A stretch of 64,000 bases of DNA from Afipia sp. GAS231 (GCF_900103365.1 NZ_LT629703.1:2294001-2358000); one strand, 5' to 3'; numbered from the stretch's first letter, positions 24,303-33,774 are shown. Notes: generated by a model not told the origin, from the letters alone. A program made the numbers and translations.

Positions 24303-25330
24303 ATGGGCCGACCTCGGGCGATGCGCTCGGCCGGCGGCTGGAGCACTATCTCTGCAAGTACTGGGGCGAGAGCGTCGCGGTGCGCGATCTCTCGCGGATT
24401 CCCGGCGGCGCCAGCCGCGAGACCTACCGCTTCGATGCGGAGGTCGGCGGTAAAATCAGGGGCATGATCCTGCGGCGCGATCCTGTCGGCGGGCTTATCG
24501 ATACGGATCGGCAAACCGAATTCATGGCCTACCGGTCGTTCCACGGCAGCGTACCGGTGCCCGAACCGCTGGTGCTGGAAACCGAAGGCGGCGTGCTGGA
24601 GCGGCCGTTCTTCATCATGAGCCGGATCGACGGCGGCCAGGTGCCGTCGGTGATGAACCTCGAACCCTATGGCGAACATGCCGGCGCCATCGGCCGCGAA
24701 TTGTTTGGGATTCTCGGGCGCATCGCCCGCCGCGACCCGGCGACACTGCCGATCAAGGATTGCTGCGCAGCCCCTGCCCCCGCCGATGGCTGGCGCGTGG
24801 CGCTGGACTACTGGAGCGCGGTGATCGTGCGCGACGAACGTCACCCGCAGCCGATCGTCCATGCCGCGATCCGGCGTCTGTATCGAAATCCGCCAAAGCC
24901 GGCACAAAAGATTTCCGTGGTCCATGGCGATTACCGCTCGGGCAACTTCATGCACGATGGACGCGGAAAGATAATCGCCGTGCTCGACTGGGAGATGGCG
25001 CATCTCGGCGACGCCGTCGAAGATCTCGCCTGGTGCTTCGACCCGATGTGGAGCCATTTCGACGAAACCCGCGTTGCCGGCACGATTAGCGAAGCGGAAG
25101 CGATCGCGATCTGGGAGCGCGAGAGCGGGCTGCGCGTCGATCCTTCGGTGCTGGCGTGGTGGAAACTGTTCAGCGCCGTGAAAGGCTGCGCGATCTGGAC
25201 CACGTCAGCCAAGGAGTTCATCGCCAGCAACGATCTGGTGCTTGGATTTACCGGCACCTACACCGCGCGCCGGCACGACCGGATCATGGCGGACCTGTTG
25301 GCGCGGCTGGTCGAGGAGGGCTGGTCATGA
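24299..25330 (+). CDS. Phosphotransferase family protein (APH/ACAD10-like)
   Basis: The 343-residue product is a kinase-like phosphotransferase of the aminoglycoside phosphotransferase superfamily. The catalytic loop VVHGDYRSGNFM and the metal-binding IAVLDWEMAHLGDAVEDLAW are clear; the N-lobe has GGASRETYRF and LRRDP. The DWEMAHLGDP-like form is typical of the branch related to the N-terminal domain of ACAD10, found near acyl-CoA dehydrogenases, rather than of resistance enzymes. Start and stop overlap neighbours by four bases on both sides (ATGA), so it belongs to a tight operon. Substrate unknown; a hydroxylated acyl or sterol-like compound is a guess from the family. Confidence 0.85.
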   Translation: MNGPTSGDALGRRLEHYLCKYWGESVAVRDLSRIPGGASRETYRFDAEVGGKIRGMILRRDPVGGLIDTDRQTEFMAYRSFHGSVPVPEPLVLETEGGVLERPFFIMSRIDGGQVPSVMNLEPYGEHAGAIGRELFGILGRIARRDPATLPIKDCCAAPAPADGWRVALDYWSAVIVRDERHPQPIVHAAIRRLYRNPPKPAQKISVVHGDYRSGNFMHDGRGKIIAVLDWEMAHLGDAVEDLAWCFDPMWSHFDETRVAGTISEAEAIAIWERESGLRVDPSVLAWWKLFSAVKGCAIWTTSAKEFIASNDLVLGFTGTYTARRHDRIMADLLARLVEEGWS

Positions 25331-25761
25331 CGCCGACGGTGCCGGAACTGCTCAACGGCTGCGTGCTGACGCTGATGACGCCGCCGCGGGCGGAGGACGC
25401 CGGCCTGTTCTCGGCAGCGCGGCTTCGCCTGATCGCCCTCGTCAACAAATTGGTTGCGCTCGAAAGCGCCGACGGCGCCGCCGTGCGGGTATGGGAAAAC
25501 GCAGCACTCCGCGCACTGATCACGGAAGCCGGCCCGAGGCATGGCTTCTTGCCCGGCGACGCGGCGGAAACATCCGACGGCGATTATTCGCTTGTCGCGC
25601 TTGATGCAGCCAACGCCCGGCTGCGCCGCCTGATCATTCGCCTGCATGAAGCCGCGGAACAGGCGGGTGACACCGAACTCGACCACAGGATTCTAGCGCT
25701 CTATGGCGAGATGGCGCGGCGACGCGAATTGCATCTGCCACCGGTCAAGCTGCCTTCGTAG
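25327..25761 (+). CDS. Small conserved hypothetical protein
   Basis: The 144-residue product is mostly helical, with Leu/Ala-rich stretches (LFSAARLRLIALVNKLVALE, NARLRRLIIRLHEAAEQ) and no signal peptide, membrane helix or Cys-rich motif apart from one Cys near the start. I do not recognise its family. The ATG at 25327 overlaps the upstream phosphotransferase stop, so the two are probably translated together. Small proteins with this position next to ACAD10-type phosphotransferases could be partners of that enzyme, but this is inference from position alone. A pair of palindromes follows the stop codon. Confidence 0.7.
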   Translation: MTPTVPELLNGCVLTLMTPPRAEDAGLFSAARLRLIALVNKLVALESADGAAVRVWENAALRALITEAGPRHGFLPGDAAETSDGDYSLVALDAANARLRRLIIRLHEAAEQAGDTELDHRILALYGEMARRRELHLPPVKLPS

Positions 25762-25841
25762 GGTGGGTTAGCGTAGCGTAACCCACCAACTTCCTTCACC
25801 GCGGCAAGACTATGGTGGGTTACGGCTTCGCCTAACCCACC
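25762..25841. repeat. Pair of GTGGGTTA palindromes
   Basis: Two inverted repeats lie side by side: GGTGGGTTA and TAACCCACC around an 8-nt centre (25762-25787), and the same arms around a 10-nt centre (25814-25841). Such elements are frequent between genes in Bradyrhizobium. They fill the gap between two converging genes and could act as a bidirectional transcription stop. Confidence 0.8.
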
Positions 25842-25847
25842 TACATG

Positions 25848-27506
25848 TTATTCCGCCGCGTTGGACCGCGCCTCGCTACCGAACACGATCCCCTCATACC
25901 CCTTCGCCGCGACATCGTTGATGGCGGCGACATATTTCGGCGTGCCGCCATTGTAGACGAAATAACGCACCTTGCCGTGCTCGTGGCCGGGAACGTTGGA
26001 GTTGTAGCCCGTGAACCACGACTTGGCTTTGCGCATCAGCATGATGGCGTACATCTTGGTAACGTGGGCGGTCCAGCGCTCCTGCGCCGCCAGCGTCGGA
26101 TCGGCGCTGACATAACCGCGATTCCACATGTGCTGAAGCAGGTCCATGCACCAGTTGACGCCGTTCTCGATGCCGCGCGGGAAGTTGGTCGAGGCCGAGC
26201 CGCTCTGCGGGCCGGTCGGCATCAACAAATTCGGAAAGCCGTGCACGAGCATGCCGAGGAAGGTCGACGGACCGTCCCGCCATTTGTCGAACAGTTTCTC
26301 GCCACCGACGCCGCTGATGTCGATCTGATCGAACGCGCCGGTGATGGCGTCGAAGCCGGTGGAATAGACGACGACGTCGAATTCGTAGTCGCGCACACTG
26401 GTGCGCAGGCCGTTTTCGGTAATCCGTTCGATCGGCGTCTCGCTGATATCGACGAGATGCACATTGTCGCTGTTGTAGGCCTCGAAGTAGCGCGTCTCCA
26501 GCGGCACCCGCTGCACGCCAAAGCCGTGATCCTTCGGAATCAGTTTTTCCGCGGTCACGGGATCCTTCACCCGCCTGCGAATACGATCGGCGATGTAGGC
26601 GGAGAACTCGGCATTGGCCGCCTCGTCGGTAAAGATCTCGCGAAAGTTGCTCAGCCAGATGCCAAAGCCGGGTTCATCATAAAGCTTGTCCCACAGCGCC
26701 AGCCGCTCCTCGCGGGTGACTTCGTGGAAGCCGCGCCGATCAGGTTCATGCTCGAATCCGCCCGGGGTGCGCGAGCAGGCCGCAAAGATATCGTCATAGC
26801 GCACGCGGATGTCGGCCATCTCCGCGTTGGAGATCGGACTATTGTTGAGCGGCGCGCTCCAGTTCGGACGGCGCTGGAACACGGTTAATTCGCCGACCTT
26901 GTCGGCGATCTCGCCGATGATCTGAATGGCGGTGGCGCCGGTACCGATGACGGCGACCTTCTTGCCGGTCAGGTCGACGGGTTCATGCGGCCAGTAGAAG
27001 GTATGGAACGATCGTCCCTTGAAACTGTCCATCCCTTCCAGCCGGGGCGGCGTCGGCACCGACAGCAGTCCAACAGCCAGCACGACGAAACGGCAGATCA
27101 ATTCGCTGCCATCGGCGAGCGCGAGGTGCCAAATATTTTGCGCCTCGTCGAACCGGGCCTTTTCGACCTTGCAGTTGAACCGCATGTATTTGCGTAAGCC
27201 AAATTTGTCTGCGACGTAATTCAGGTAGCGCAGATTTTCCGGCTGAGCCGAGAAGCGTTCCTTCCAGTGCCACTCCTCGAGCAATTCCTTCGAGAAGGAA
27301 TAACCGTAAGTATAGCTTTCGGAATCGAAGCGCGCGCCGGGATAGCGGTTCCAGTACCAGGTGCCGCCGAGGTCGGGCGCGGCATCCAGCACCAGCGCGT
27401 CGATCCCGAGGTCGGCCAGCCGCTTGATCTGGTAAATGCCCGCCACGCCGGCGCCGATCACGATGACTTCGTGGTGCGATCCCTCACCCTTGTTCGTTTC
27501 GGCCAT
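25848..27506 (-). CDS. Flavin monooxygenase, Baeyer-Villiger type
   Basis: The 552-residue product is an FAD/NADPH class B monooxygenase. It has an FAD site GAGVAGIYQIKRLAD, then DLGGTWYWNRYPGARFD, the Baeyer-Villiger fingerprint FKGRSFHTFYWP (FxGxxxHxxxWP), and an NADPH fold GTGATAIQIIGEIADK. This set is typical of cyclohexanone/phenylacetone monooxygenase relatives, which insert oxygen into ketones to give esters or lactones. It converges with the small gene at 25327 and is separately transcribed on the minus strand. The physiological ketone cannot be told from the sequence. The neighbouring CrtC-like and phosphotransferase genes fit a pathway for cyclic or steroid-like substrates, but this is inference. 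Confidence 0.88.
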   Translation of the reverse strand: MAETNKGEGSHHEVIVIGAGVAGIYQIKRLADLGIDALVLDAAPDLGGTWYWNRYPGARFDSESYTYGYSFSKELLEEWHWKERFSAQPENLRYLNYVADKFGLRKYMRFNCKVEKARFDEAQNIWHLALADGSELICRFVVLAVGLLSVPTPPRLEGMDSFKGRSFHTFYWPHEPVDLTGKKVAVIGTGATAIQIIGEIADKVGELTVFQRRPNWSAPLNNSPISNAEMADIRVRYDDIFAACSRTPGGFEHEPDRRGFHEVTREERLALWDKLYDEPGFGIWLSNFREIFTDEAANAEFSAYIADRIRRRVKDPVTAEKLIPKDHGFGVQRVPLETRYFEAYNSDNVHLVDISETPIERITENGLRTSVRDYEFDVVVYSTGFDAITGAFDQIDISGVGGEKLFDKWRDGPSTFLGMLVHGFPNLLMPTGPQSGSASTNFPRGIENGVNWCMDLLQHMWNRGYVSADPTLAAQERWTAHVTKMYAIMLMRKAKSWFTGYNSNVPGHEHGKVRYFVYNGGTPKYVAAINDVAAKGYEGIVFGSEARSNAAE

Positions 27507-27637
27507 ATTTCCGATCCCGGTTCTTTTTGGCGTGCTTTGCCCTCCACTATAGCAACTAATTCCGCGCCTGCACTTGCGTCAGGATGTCGGATCCCAGGGC
27601 ATTCCGGGATGAGGAATTCGCCAGACGACCGGCCGCG

Positions 27638-28360
27638 TCAGGCAGCACTGATGCTGGCATGGAGTTGCGCGACATAGGGATCAACGATACCCAGCGCTTC
27701 CAGTTGCATCGCCAGTTGCACCAGATATTCGCGGTTGGTGCCGAGCACGCCCTTGCCGCGCGCGATGGTGGCCGCGGTCTCCGCGAACGGCAGTTCGCCG
27801 ACATAGCTCGGATGCGCGGTGTTGGAGACAAAGGCCAGCGCCGTGATCGGCCCTTGCGGCGTCGTCATCGGTACCATCGCCGGCGCATAGCCGCCGCGCA
27901 GCATCTCGCGGCGCCACAGGATCGCCGACTCCGCATGCACGTCGGCAGCGGCGATACGGAACGCGAGGCCGCGGCAGCATCCTGGCTGCTGCTCAAGCGA
28001 CAGCATCAGCGCCGGATGGTCGCGCGAGCCACGGCCGAGATCGATCCGGAGCGTGAAGCGGCGTTGATAGCCTTCGACGTCGGCGAGCCGGACTTCGGCG
28101 AAGTGAAAGCCGGGGTCCCACATCAGCGAACCGTAGGAGTAGATCCACAGGTCCTCGCCACTTTGGTGGTCGCCGAGCAGCGCCAGCCGGGACGCCTCGA
28201 TCGCTTCATCCGACAGCCGCCAGCTTGCCGGCAATCCCGCAGCACGGGCACGGCTCTCCCACATCGCAAACATCTCCGGCGTCAGCCGCAGCAGCGATTG
28301 CGCCGGCTGCGTCACGCGGTCGCGCAGATCGGGCAGATGGATAAAGGCGTCCGCGGTCAA
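27638..28360 (-). CDS. Gamma-glutamylcyclotransferase, ChaC type
   Basis: The 240-residue product belongs to the ChaC family, which cleaves glutathione to 5-oxoproline and Cys-Gly in the cytoplasm. The substrate loop YSYGSLMWDP, the segment GYQRRFTLR, and a Glu in HAESAILWRREM in the place of the catalytic Glu are all present. I prefer the TTG at 28360 because AAGGAG lies 5 nt upstream and the N terminus LTADAFIHLPDLRD is family-like. An ATG at 28447 would add 29 residues of low-complexity sequence. It is divergent from a gamma-glutamyltransferase-family gene, so both routes of glutathione breakdown sit together. Confidence 0.85.
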   Translation of the reverse strand: MTADAFIHLPDLRDRVTQPAQSLLRLTPEMFAMWESRARAAGLPASWRLSDEAIEASRLALLGDHQSGEDLWIYSYGSLMWDPGFHFAEVRLADVEGYQRRFTLRIDLGRGSRDHPALMLSLEQQPGCCRGLAFRIAAADVHAESAILWRREMLRGGYAPAMVPMTTPQGPITALAFVSNTAHPSYVGELPFAETAATIARGKGVLGTNREYLVQLAMQLEALGIVDPYVAQLHASISAA

Positions 28361-28609
28361 GCCAGCTCCTTTGCAAGATGCTTCTGGCGTCCGTAATGTG
28401 CCATTGTTGGCGCTTCCGGCCAATTCAAACCACGGCCCGTCCGGCATGATTTTAACTCACGGCAGGCCTGACTTTAGATCATCCAACCCATTGTTCCCGG
28501 CACGCGGCGGCGCTATCGATCAGCAGGCCGAAAAAAGAGCAAAAAAACTGAAACGGGAGGCGCGGGATCGCCGGCCAACGCCACCGTCAAAAATATCGAA
28601 AGCAAATCC

Positions 28610-30202
28610 ATGCACGACCAGTTCTCCAACACCCAACAAATTCGCAAACCCGCGGTGACTTCCAAAGGCGGCATCGTCGCCGCGCAATCGGGCAAGGCGG
28701 CGCAGGTCGGCGCCGAGGTACTGGCCGCCGGCGGCGATTGCGTCGATGCCGTGATCGCGACCACCTTTGCCCTCGGCGTGCTGGAGCCCTGGATGAGTGG
28801 GCTCGGCGGCGGCGGCGCGATGGTGCTCTACCGCGCGAAAGAAGACCGCTATGAGGTGATCGATTACGGCATGCGCGCGCCGCGCAGCCTGCGCGTCGAG
28901 GATTATCCGCTGACCGGCGATGGCGCCGCCTCCGACCTGTTCCCGTGGGCGCGGGTGAAAGACGACCGCAACCTGCACGGCCCCGGTTCGATCGCGGTGC
29001 CCGGCGTGGTCGCCGGCATGGAGGAAGCGCATCGCCGCCACGCCAAACTGCCGTGGCAGGAATTGCTGGCGCCGAGCATAGCACTCGCCGGCGAAGGCCT
29101 TGGCGTCGACTGGTGGACCACGCTGATGATCGCAAGCTCGGCCGCCGACTTGCGGCGTTATCCCGCCGGCGCCACCGCCTATCTCGTCGACGGCCTGCCG
29201 CCGAACGCGCCATGGGGCATCAAGTCCCATGTCCGCATGCCGCAGGACCGGCTCAAGGCGACGATGGCGCAACTGGCCGCCGCCGGCCCGCGCGATTTCT
29301 ACGAGGGCGATCTCGCAAAAAGCCTCGCCGCCGACATCCAGGCCGCCGGCGGCGCGCTGTCGGTCGAGGATCTCGCACCGTTCCGCGCGCACCTGCGCGA
29401 ACCGCTCGCGATCCCCTATCGCGGCGGCAAGGTATTCGCGACGCCCGAACTTACCGCCGGACCGACGCTGTCGCGCACGCTCGGCCTGCTGCAACAGAGT
29501 CTGAAGCCCGCGCGCGGTGGGCCGGATGCAACGGCTTACGTCGCCTATGCGTCGGCGCTGCAGGCGGCCTATCGCGAACGCCTGAAAGACATGGGCGACG
29601 CCGACGGCCGCCGCGCGCTCGGCGCCGAAGCGCTGGCGCCGGCCTGCACCACGCATTTCTCGGCGGTCGACCGCGACGGCAACATGGCGGCGGTGACGCA
29701 AACCCTGCTGTCGACGTTCGGCTCGAAATTCGTCTCACCACAGACCGGCGTCACCATGAACAACGGCATCATGTGGTTCGACCCGACGCCGGGTACGCCG
29801 AATTCACTGGCGCCCGGCAAACGCTGCCTGACCAACTACACGCCGGTATTGGCGCAAGGCTCTGATGGAAGGCGCGTGGCGATCGGCGCCTCCGGCGGCC
29901 GCCGCATCCTGCCGGCGGTGGCGCAGCTTCTGTCGTTTGTGATGGACTACGGCATGGATCTCGATGCCGCGATCCATACGCCGCGCATCGACGCCAGCGA
30001 AGGCGCGGTCGTGATCGGCGACATCAGATTGCCGGCGCCCGTGCGCAAGGAACTCGGCGCACGCTTTGACTACGAGGAAGCGCGGATCCAGACCCTGCCG
30101 ATGAAGTTCGCCTGTCCGAGCGTGGTGCTGCGCGACGGCTCCGCCAACAGCGGCGCCACCGAACCGTTCCAGCCCTGGAGCGAAGCGGTGGCGGAGGGGT
30201 AA
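28610..30202 (+). CDS. Gamma-glutamyltransferase family protein
   Basis: The 530-residue protein is an Ntn-hydrolase of the gamma-glutamyltransferase/cephalosporin acylase family. The N-terminal block has AAQSGKAAQVGAEVLAAGG, DAVIATTFALGVLEPW and SGLGGGGAMV. The self-cleavage/catalytic threonine is in CTTHFSAVDRDGNMAAVTQT. The substrate-binding part NNGIMWFDPTPG and the GASGGRRILPAVAQ stretch are also family-typical. There is no clear signal peptide, unlike classical periplasmic GGT, so it may be cytoplasmic, as in the acylase-like branch. It is divergent from the ChaC gene. It could hydrolyse gamma-glutamyl compounds; the exact substrate is uncertain. Confidence 0.88.
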   Translation: MHDQFSNTQQIRKPAVTSKGGIVAAQSGKAAQVGAEVLAAGGDCVDAVIATTFALGVLEPWMSGLGGGGAMVLYRAKEDRYEVIDYGMRAPRSLRVEDYPLTGDGAASDLFPWARVKDDRNLHGPGSIAVPGVVAGMEEAHRRHAKLPWQELLAPSIALAGEGLGVDWWTTLMIASSAADLRRYPAGATAYLVDGLPPNAPWGIKSHVRMPQDRLKATMAQLAAAGPRDFYEGDLAKSLAADIQAAGGALSVEDLAPFRAHLREPLAIPYRGGKVFATPELTAGPTLSRTLGLLQQSLKPARGGPDATAYVAYASALQAAYRERLKDMGDADGRRALGAEALAPACTTHFSAVDRDGNMAAVTQTLLSTFGSKFVSPQTGVTMNNGIMWFDPTPGTPNSLAPGKRCLTNYTPVLAQGSDGRRVAIGASGGRRILPAVAQLLSFVMDYGMDLDAAIHTPRIDASEGAVVIGDIRLPAPVRKELGARFDYEEARIQTLPMKFACPSVVLRDGSANSGATEPFQPWSEAVAEG

Positions 30203-30226
30203 GGTAGAGGGGCTGGGTTTGCCTTC

Positions 30227-30315
30227 CCGTCATTGCGAGAAGCGAAGCGACGAAGCAATCCAGTTCTTTCTTCGTGCGGTAAGGCTGGATTGCTTCGCTT
30301 CGCTCGCAATGACGG
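30227..30315. repeat. Dispersed inverted repeat (GTCATTGCGAG type)
   Basis: The arms CCGTCATTGCGAG and CTCGCAATGACGG enclose internal copies of GAAGCGAAGC and GAAGCAATCCAG / CTGGATTGCTTC. This is a common intergenic palindrome in Bradyrhizobium and relatives. It lies between the converging GGT and D-amino-acid dehydrogenase genes. A second copy is at 53330-53415. Confidence 0.85.
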
Positions 30316-30332
30316 CGGAGAGGTCGTCGATT

Positions 30333-31598
30333 TCACCCAAACCGATGGTCGTACCGATCGATCGTCAGTTCGCTCGCATCGATGTCGGGCTTGCCGCCAG
30401 ACAACTGATCCGCCAGCACGCGGGCGGAGCCGCAGGCCATGGTCCAGCCCAGCGTGCCGTGGCCGGTGTTGAGATGCAGATTTGAGTAGCGCGTTGCGCC
30501 GATGACCGGCGGGCCATCCGGCGTCATCGGACGCAGGCCGCACCAGAACGTCGCCTTGGAGAGATCGCCACCGCGCGGAAACATGTCGGTCAGCGAGTGA
30601 TCGAGCGTTGCGCGCCGCGCCGGATCAAGACTCTTCGAATAGCCGGAGATTTCGGCGGTGCCGCCAACACGGATGCGCTTCCCCAGGCGCGTGATCGCGA
30701 CCTTGTAGCTCTCGTCCATCACCGTCGAGACCGGCGCACCGTCTTCGTCGATGACAGGTACCGTGATCGAATAGCCCTTCACGGGATAGACCGGCACGTA
30801 GACGCCGAGCGGCTTCAGCAAACGGGGCGACCAGCTTCCGAGCGCGGCGACATAGGCATCGGCCCGTAACGTGCCGGCGCTGGTGACGACGCCGGATATC
30901 TTTGCGCCGTCCGTCTCCAGCCGCTCGATGCCGGTGTTAAACTTGAACTGCACGCCAAGCTTCGCAGCTTCGGCCGCGAGCGCCTCGGTGAACATGTGGC
31001 AGTCGCCGGTCTCGTCCTGCGGCAACCGCATGCCGCCGACGAATTTTTCCCGGACGCCAGCGAGCGCGGGCTCGGCGGCAATGCAGCCGTCGCGATCAAG
31101 CACTTCGTAAGGCACGCCATACTGCCTGAGCACCGCGATATCGCCGCCGGTATGGTCGAGCTGCGCTTGCTTGCGGAACAGTTGCAAGGTGCCGCGACTG
31201 CGTTCGTCATAGTGAATGCCGATCTCGCTGCGCAATGCGCGCAGGCAATCGCGGCTGTATTCGGCGATCGGGATCATCCGGCTCTTGTTGACGGCGTACC
31301 GCGCCGAGGTGCAGTTACGCAGCATCTTCAGCATCCAGATCCACATGACAGGATCGAGCTTTGGCCAGATCACCAGCGGGCCGTGCCGCATCAACAGCCA
31401 CTTGATGGCCTTGACCGGTACGCCGGGCCCGGCCCAGGGCGACGAATAACCGGGCGAGACTTCGCCTGCATTTGCAAAACTGGTTTCCAATGCAGGCTTC
31501 GGCTGACGGTCGACGACCGTAACCTCATGGCCGGCGCGCGCGAGATAATACGCCGTGGTGACGCCGATCACGCCGCTGCCGAGAACGATGACTTTCAC
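30333..31598 (-). CDS. dadA: D-amino-acid dehydrogenase small subunit-type flavoprotein
   Basis: The 421-residue product is a DAO-family flavoprotein that would oxidise D-amino acids to 2-oxo acids, passing electrons to the respiratory chain. It has the N-terminal FAD fold [20 protein letters not shown], then [20 protein letters not shown], and the C-terminal [20 protein letters not shown] and [19 protein letters not shown]; these are hallmarks of DadA. The GTG at 31598 was chosen because it gives the family N terminus and has GGAG upstream. It is followed upstream on the same strand by an aminotransferase gene, 66 nt away, so the two may be one amino-acid catabolic unit under the XRE-cupin regulator. 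Confidence 0.9.
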   Translation of the reverse strand: MKVIVLGSGVIGVTTAYYLARAGHEVTVVDRQPKPALETSFANAGEVSPGYSSPWAGPGVPVKAIKWLLMRHGPLVIWPKLDPVMWIWMLKMLRNCTSARYAVNKSRMIPIAEYSRDCLRALRSEIGIHYDERSRGTLQLFRKQAQLDHTGGDIAVLRQYGVPYEVLDRDGCIAAEPALAGVREKFVGGMRLPQDETGDCHMFTEALAAEAAKLGVQFKFNTGIERLETDGAKISGVVTSAGTLRADAYVAALGSWSPRLLKPLGVYVPVYPVKGYSITVPVIDEDGAPVSTVMDESYKVAITRLGKRIRVGGTAEISGYSKSLDPARRATLDHSLTDMFPRGGDLSKATFWCGLRPMTPDGPPVIGATRYSNLHLNTGHGTLGWTMACGSARVLADQLSGGKPDIDASELTIDRYDHRFG

Positions 31599-31663
31599 GA
31601 TTGACTTGCTCCAATACAGCACCGCCGGCATTTCATTTGCCGGCGGTTTCTATCGAGCAAGGA

Positions 31664-32992
31664 TCAGGCCACGCGCTTGATGGCGTCGCCGAGGATCGAG
31701 ACCATTTCGTCGATATGGTTGCGCTCGACGATCAGGGGCGGCGAAACCGCAACCGCATCGCCGCTCTGGCGGAAGTAAAGCCCGCGATTGAAGCAATCGA
31801 CCATCAGTTCATAGCCGCGCGCGCCCGGCGCATCCTTGCGCGGTGCCAGTTCGACGGCGCCCATCAGGCCGACGTTGCGGATGTCGATCACGTTCGGCAG
31901 GCCCTTGAGCGAATGCAGCCCATCGCGCCAGTATTCGGCCATCGAGGCGCCGCGCGTCAGCAATCCCTCGTCCTTGTAGATGTCGAGCGTCGCGAGGCCG
32001 GCGGCGCAAGCCACCGGATGCGCCGAGTACGTGTAGCCGTGGAACAGCTCCATCGCGTTTTCCGGGCCAACCATCAAGCCGTCGTGGACCTTGCGGCTGC
32101 AGAACACCGCGCCCATCGGCACGGTGCCGTTGGTGATGCCCTTCGCGGTCGTCATGAGATCAGGCGTGACGCCGAAATAATCGGCGGCGAACGGCGTGCC
32201 AAGCCGGCCGAAGCCGGTGATCACTTCGTCGAAGATCAGGAGAATGCCGTGCTTGTCGCACAGTTGGCGCAGGCGCTGCAGGTAGCCCTGCGGCGGCGGC
32301 AGCACGCCGGTCGAGCCCGGCACCGGTTCGACGATGACGGCGGCGATGGTTTCCGCGCCATGGAGATTAACCAGCCGTTCGAGATCGTCGGCGAGTTCGG
32401 CGCCATGGGCCGGCAGATCCTTGGAGAAGGCGTTGCGGGCGAGGTCGTAGGTGTGGCCGATGTGATCGACGCCAGGCAGATGCGTCGCGAAAGCACGACG
32501 GTTGTTCACCATGCCGCCAACCGACATACCGCCGAAGCCGACGCCGTGATAGCCGCGCTCGCGGCCGAGCAGGCGCGTCCGGGTCGCCTGACCGGCGGCA
32601 CGCTGGTAGGCCAGCGCGATCTTCAGCGCGGTATCGACCGATTCCGAACCCGAATTGGTAAAGAAGATGCGATCGAGTCCCTTCGGCGCGATAGCGGCGA
32701 GCCGCTCGGCGAAATCGAACGCGATCGGATGGCCCATATTGAACGACGGCGCGAAGTCGAGATTCATCAACTGCTTTTCGACGGCGGCGGCGATCTGGCG
32801 GCGGCCGTGGCCGGCGTTGACGCACCACAGGCCAGCCGAGCCGTCGATCACCTTGCGGCCGTCGACGGTGACATAGTGCATGCCCTCGGCGGAGGCGAAC
32901 AGGCGGGGCGCGGCCTTGAACTGCCGGTTGGCCGTGAACGGCATCCAGAACGCGTCGGTCTGTAGGGTGTTCGGAATTTGATGAACGGTCAC
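31664..32992 (-). CDS. Class III aminotransferase, beta-alanine--pyruvate type
   Basis: The 442-residue PLP enzyme resembles omega-amino acid/beta-alanine:pyruvate aminotransferases. It begins VTVHQIPNTLQTDAFWMPFT; WMPFTANRQFK is typical of that group. The PLP-binding lysine is in TTAKGITNGTVPMGAV; other motifs are FTNSGSESVDTALKIAL, YHGVGFGGMSVGG and LLIFDEVITGFGRLG. The GTG at 32992 has AAGGAG at good distance; the ORF upstream is not supported. It may run with the downstream D-amino-acid dehydrogenase. The divergent XRE-cupin gene is its likely regulator. Actual amine donor (beta-alanine, GABA or a diamine product) is open. Confidence 0.9.
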   Translation of the reverse strand: MTVHQIPNTLQTDAFWMPFTANRQFKAAPRLFASAEGMHYVTVDGRKVIDGSAGLWCVNAGHGRRQIAAAVEKQLMNLDFAPSFNMGHPIAFDFAERLAAIAPKGLDRIFFTNSGSESVDTALKIALAYQRAAGQATRTRLLGRERGYHGVGFGGMSVGGMVNNRRAFATHLPGVDHIGHTYDLARNAFSKDLPAHGAELADDLERLVNLHGAETIAAVIVEPVPGSTGVLPPPQGYLQRLRQLCDKHGILLIFDEVITGFGRLGTPFAADYFGVTPDLMTTAKGITNGTVPMGAVFCSRKVHDGLMVGPENAMELFHGYTYSAHPVACAAGLATLDIYKDEGLLTRGASMAEYWRDGLHSLKGLPNVIDIRNVGLMGAVELAPRKDAPGARGYELMVDCFNRGLYFRQSGDAVAVSPPLIVERNHIDEMVSILGDAIKRVA

Positions 32993-33023
32993 GGCGTCGC
33001 TCCTTGCTGGCAGCTGCTGCAAA

Positions 33024-33073
33024 AGCGTTTTCAAGTGAAGTGGATACCGGTTCACGTCAGAAAACGCGTCAAA
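33024..33073. repeat. Dispersed GCGTTTTC...GAAAACGCGTC element, copy 1
   Basis: An approximately 50-bp unit reading AGCGTTTTCAA, then GTGAAGTGGATACCGGTT, ending AAAACGCGTCAAA. Copies 2 (38378-38428) and 3 (48416-48457) share order, orientation and spacing. The ends GCGTTTTC and GAAAACGC are inverted repeats. This copy lies in the region between the aminotransferase and XRE-cupin genes. Function unknown; the element is common in Bradyrhizobium genomes. Confidence 0.8.
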
Positions 33074-33204
33074 CCTAGACTCGTACCGGGCCACGGTTGA
33101 GAAGTCACAACAAGTCCTTTTCTGCGCTCCCGCAAGCCATTGATTTTGTTGGCCCCATAAGGTCATATTTGTTCGATCCGAAACACCTGCAACAGGGATT
33201 TGCG

Positions 33205-33753
33205 ATGAGCGTCGATATCGGTGGGCAACTGCGGTTCGTCCGGAGTCGTCACAAACTGTCGCAACGCGAGCTGGCGAAGCGTTCGGGCGTGACCAATTCG
33301 ACGATCTCGCTGATCGAATCCAACCAGATGAACCCCTCGGTCGGCGCGCTCAAGCGCATCCTTGACGGCATTCCGATGGGGCTGGCGGAATTCTTCGCCA
33401 TCGAGCCGGAACGCCCGAGCAAGGCGTTCTACCGCTCCGATGAGCTGACCGAAATCGGCAAGAAACCGATCTCGTACCGCCAGGTCGGCGACAACCTGTT
33501 CGGCCGCACCTTGCAAATCCTGAAGGAACGCTACGAGCCGGGTAGCGACACCGGCCGGGTGCCGCTGATCCATGAGGGCGAAGAAGGTGGCATCGTGGTC
33601 TCCGGCCGGCTGGAGGTCACCGTCGACGACGAGCGTCGCATTCTCGATCCCGGCGACGCCTATTATTTCGAAAGCCGCCGCCCGCACCGCTTTCGCTGCG
33701 TCGGCGCCAAACCCTGCGAAGTCATCAGCGCCTGCACGCCGCCGACGTTTTGA
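33205..33753 (+). CDS. XRE-family regulator with cupin domain (PuuR-like)
   Basis: This 182-residue protein pairs an N-terminal helix-turn-helix (LRFVRSRHKLSQRELAKRSG, NSTISLIESNQMNPSVGALK) with a C-terminal cupin barrel (HEGEEGGIVVSGRLEVTVDD, LDPGDAYYFESRRPHRF). Such proteins sense small amines or amino acids and often repress catabolic genes; PuuR of the putrescine pathway is the best-known example. It is divergent from the aminotransferase/D-amino-acid dehydrogenase genes, a layout that fits local control. The ATG at 33205 gives the family length; longer forms include spurious sequence. Confidence 0.9.
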   Translation: MSVDIGGQLRFVRSRHKLSQRELAKRSGVTNSTISLIESNQMNPSVGALKRILDGIPMGLAEFFAIEPERPSKAFYRSDELTEIGKKPISYRQVGDNLFGRTLQILKERYEPGSDTGRVPLIHEGEEGGIVVSGRLEVTVDDERRILDPGDAYYFESRRPHRFRCVGAKPCEVISACTPPTF

Positions 33754-33774
33754 AGCGACGCATGTCGAACGGCT

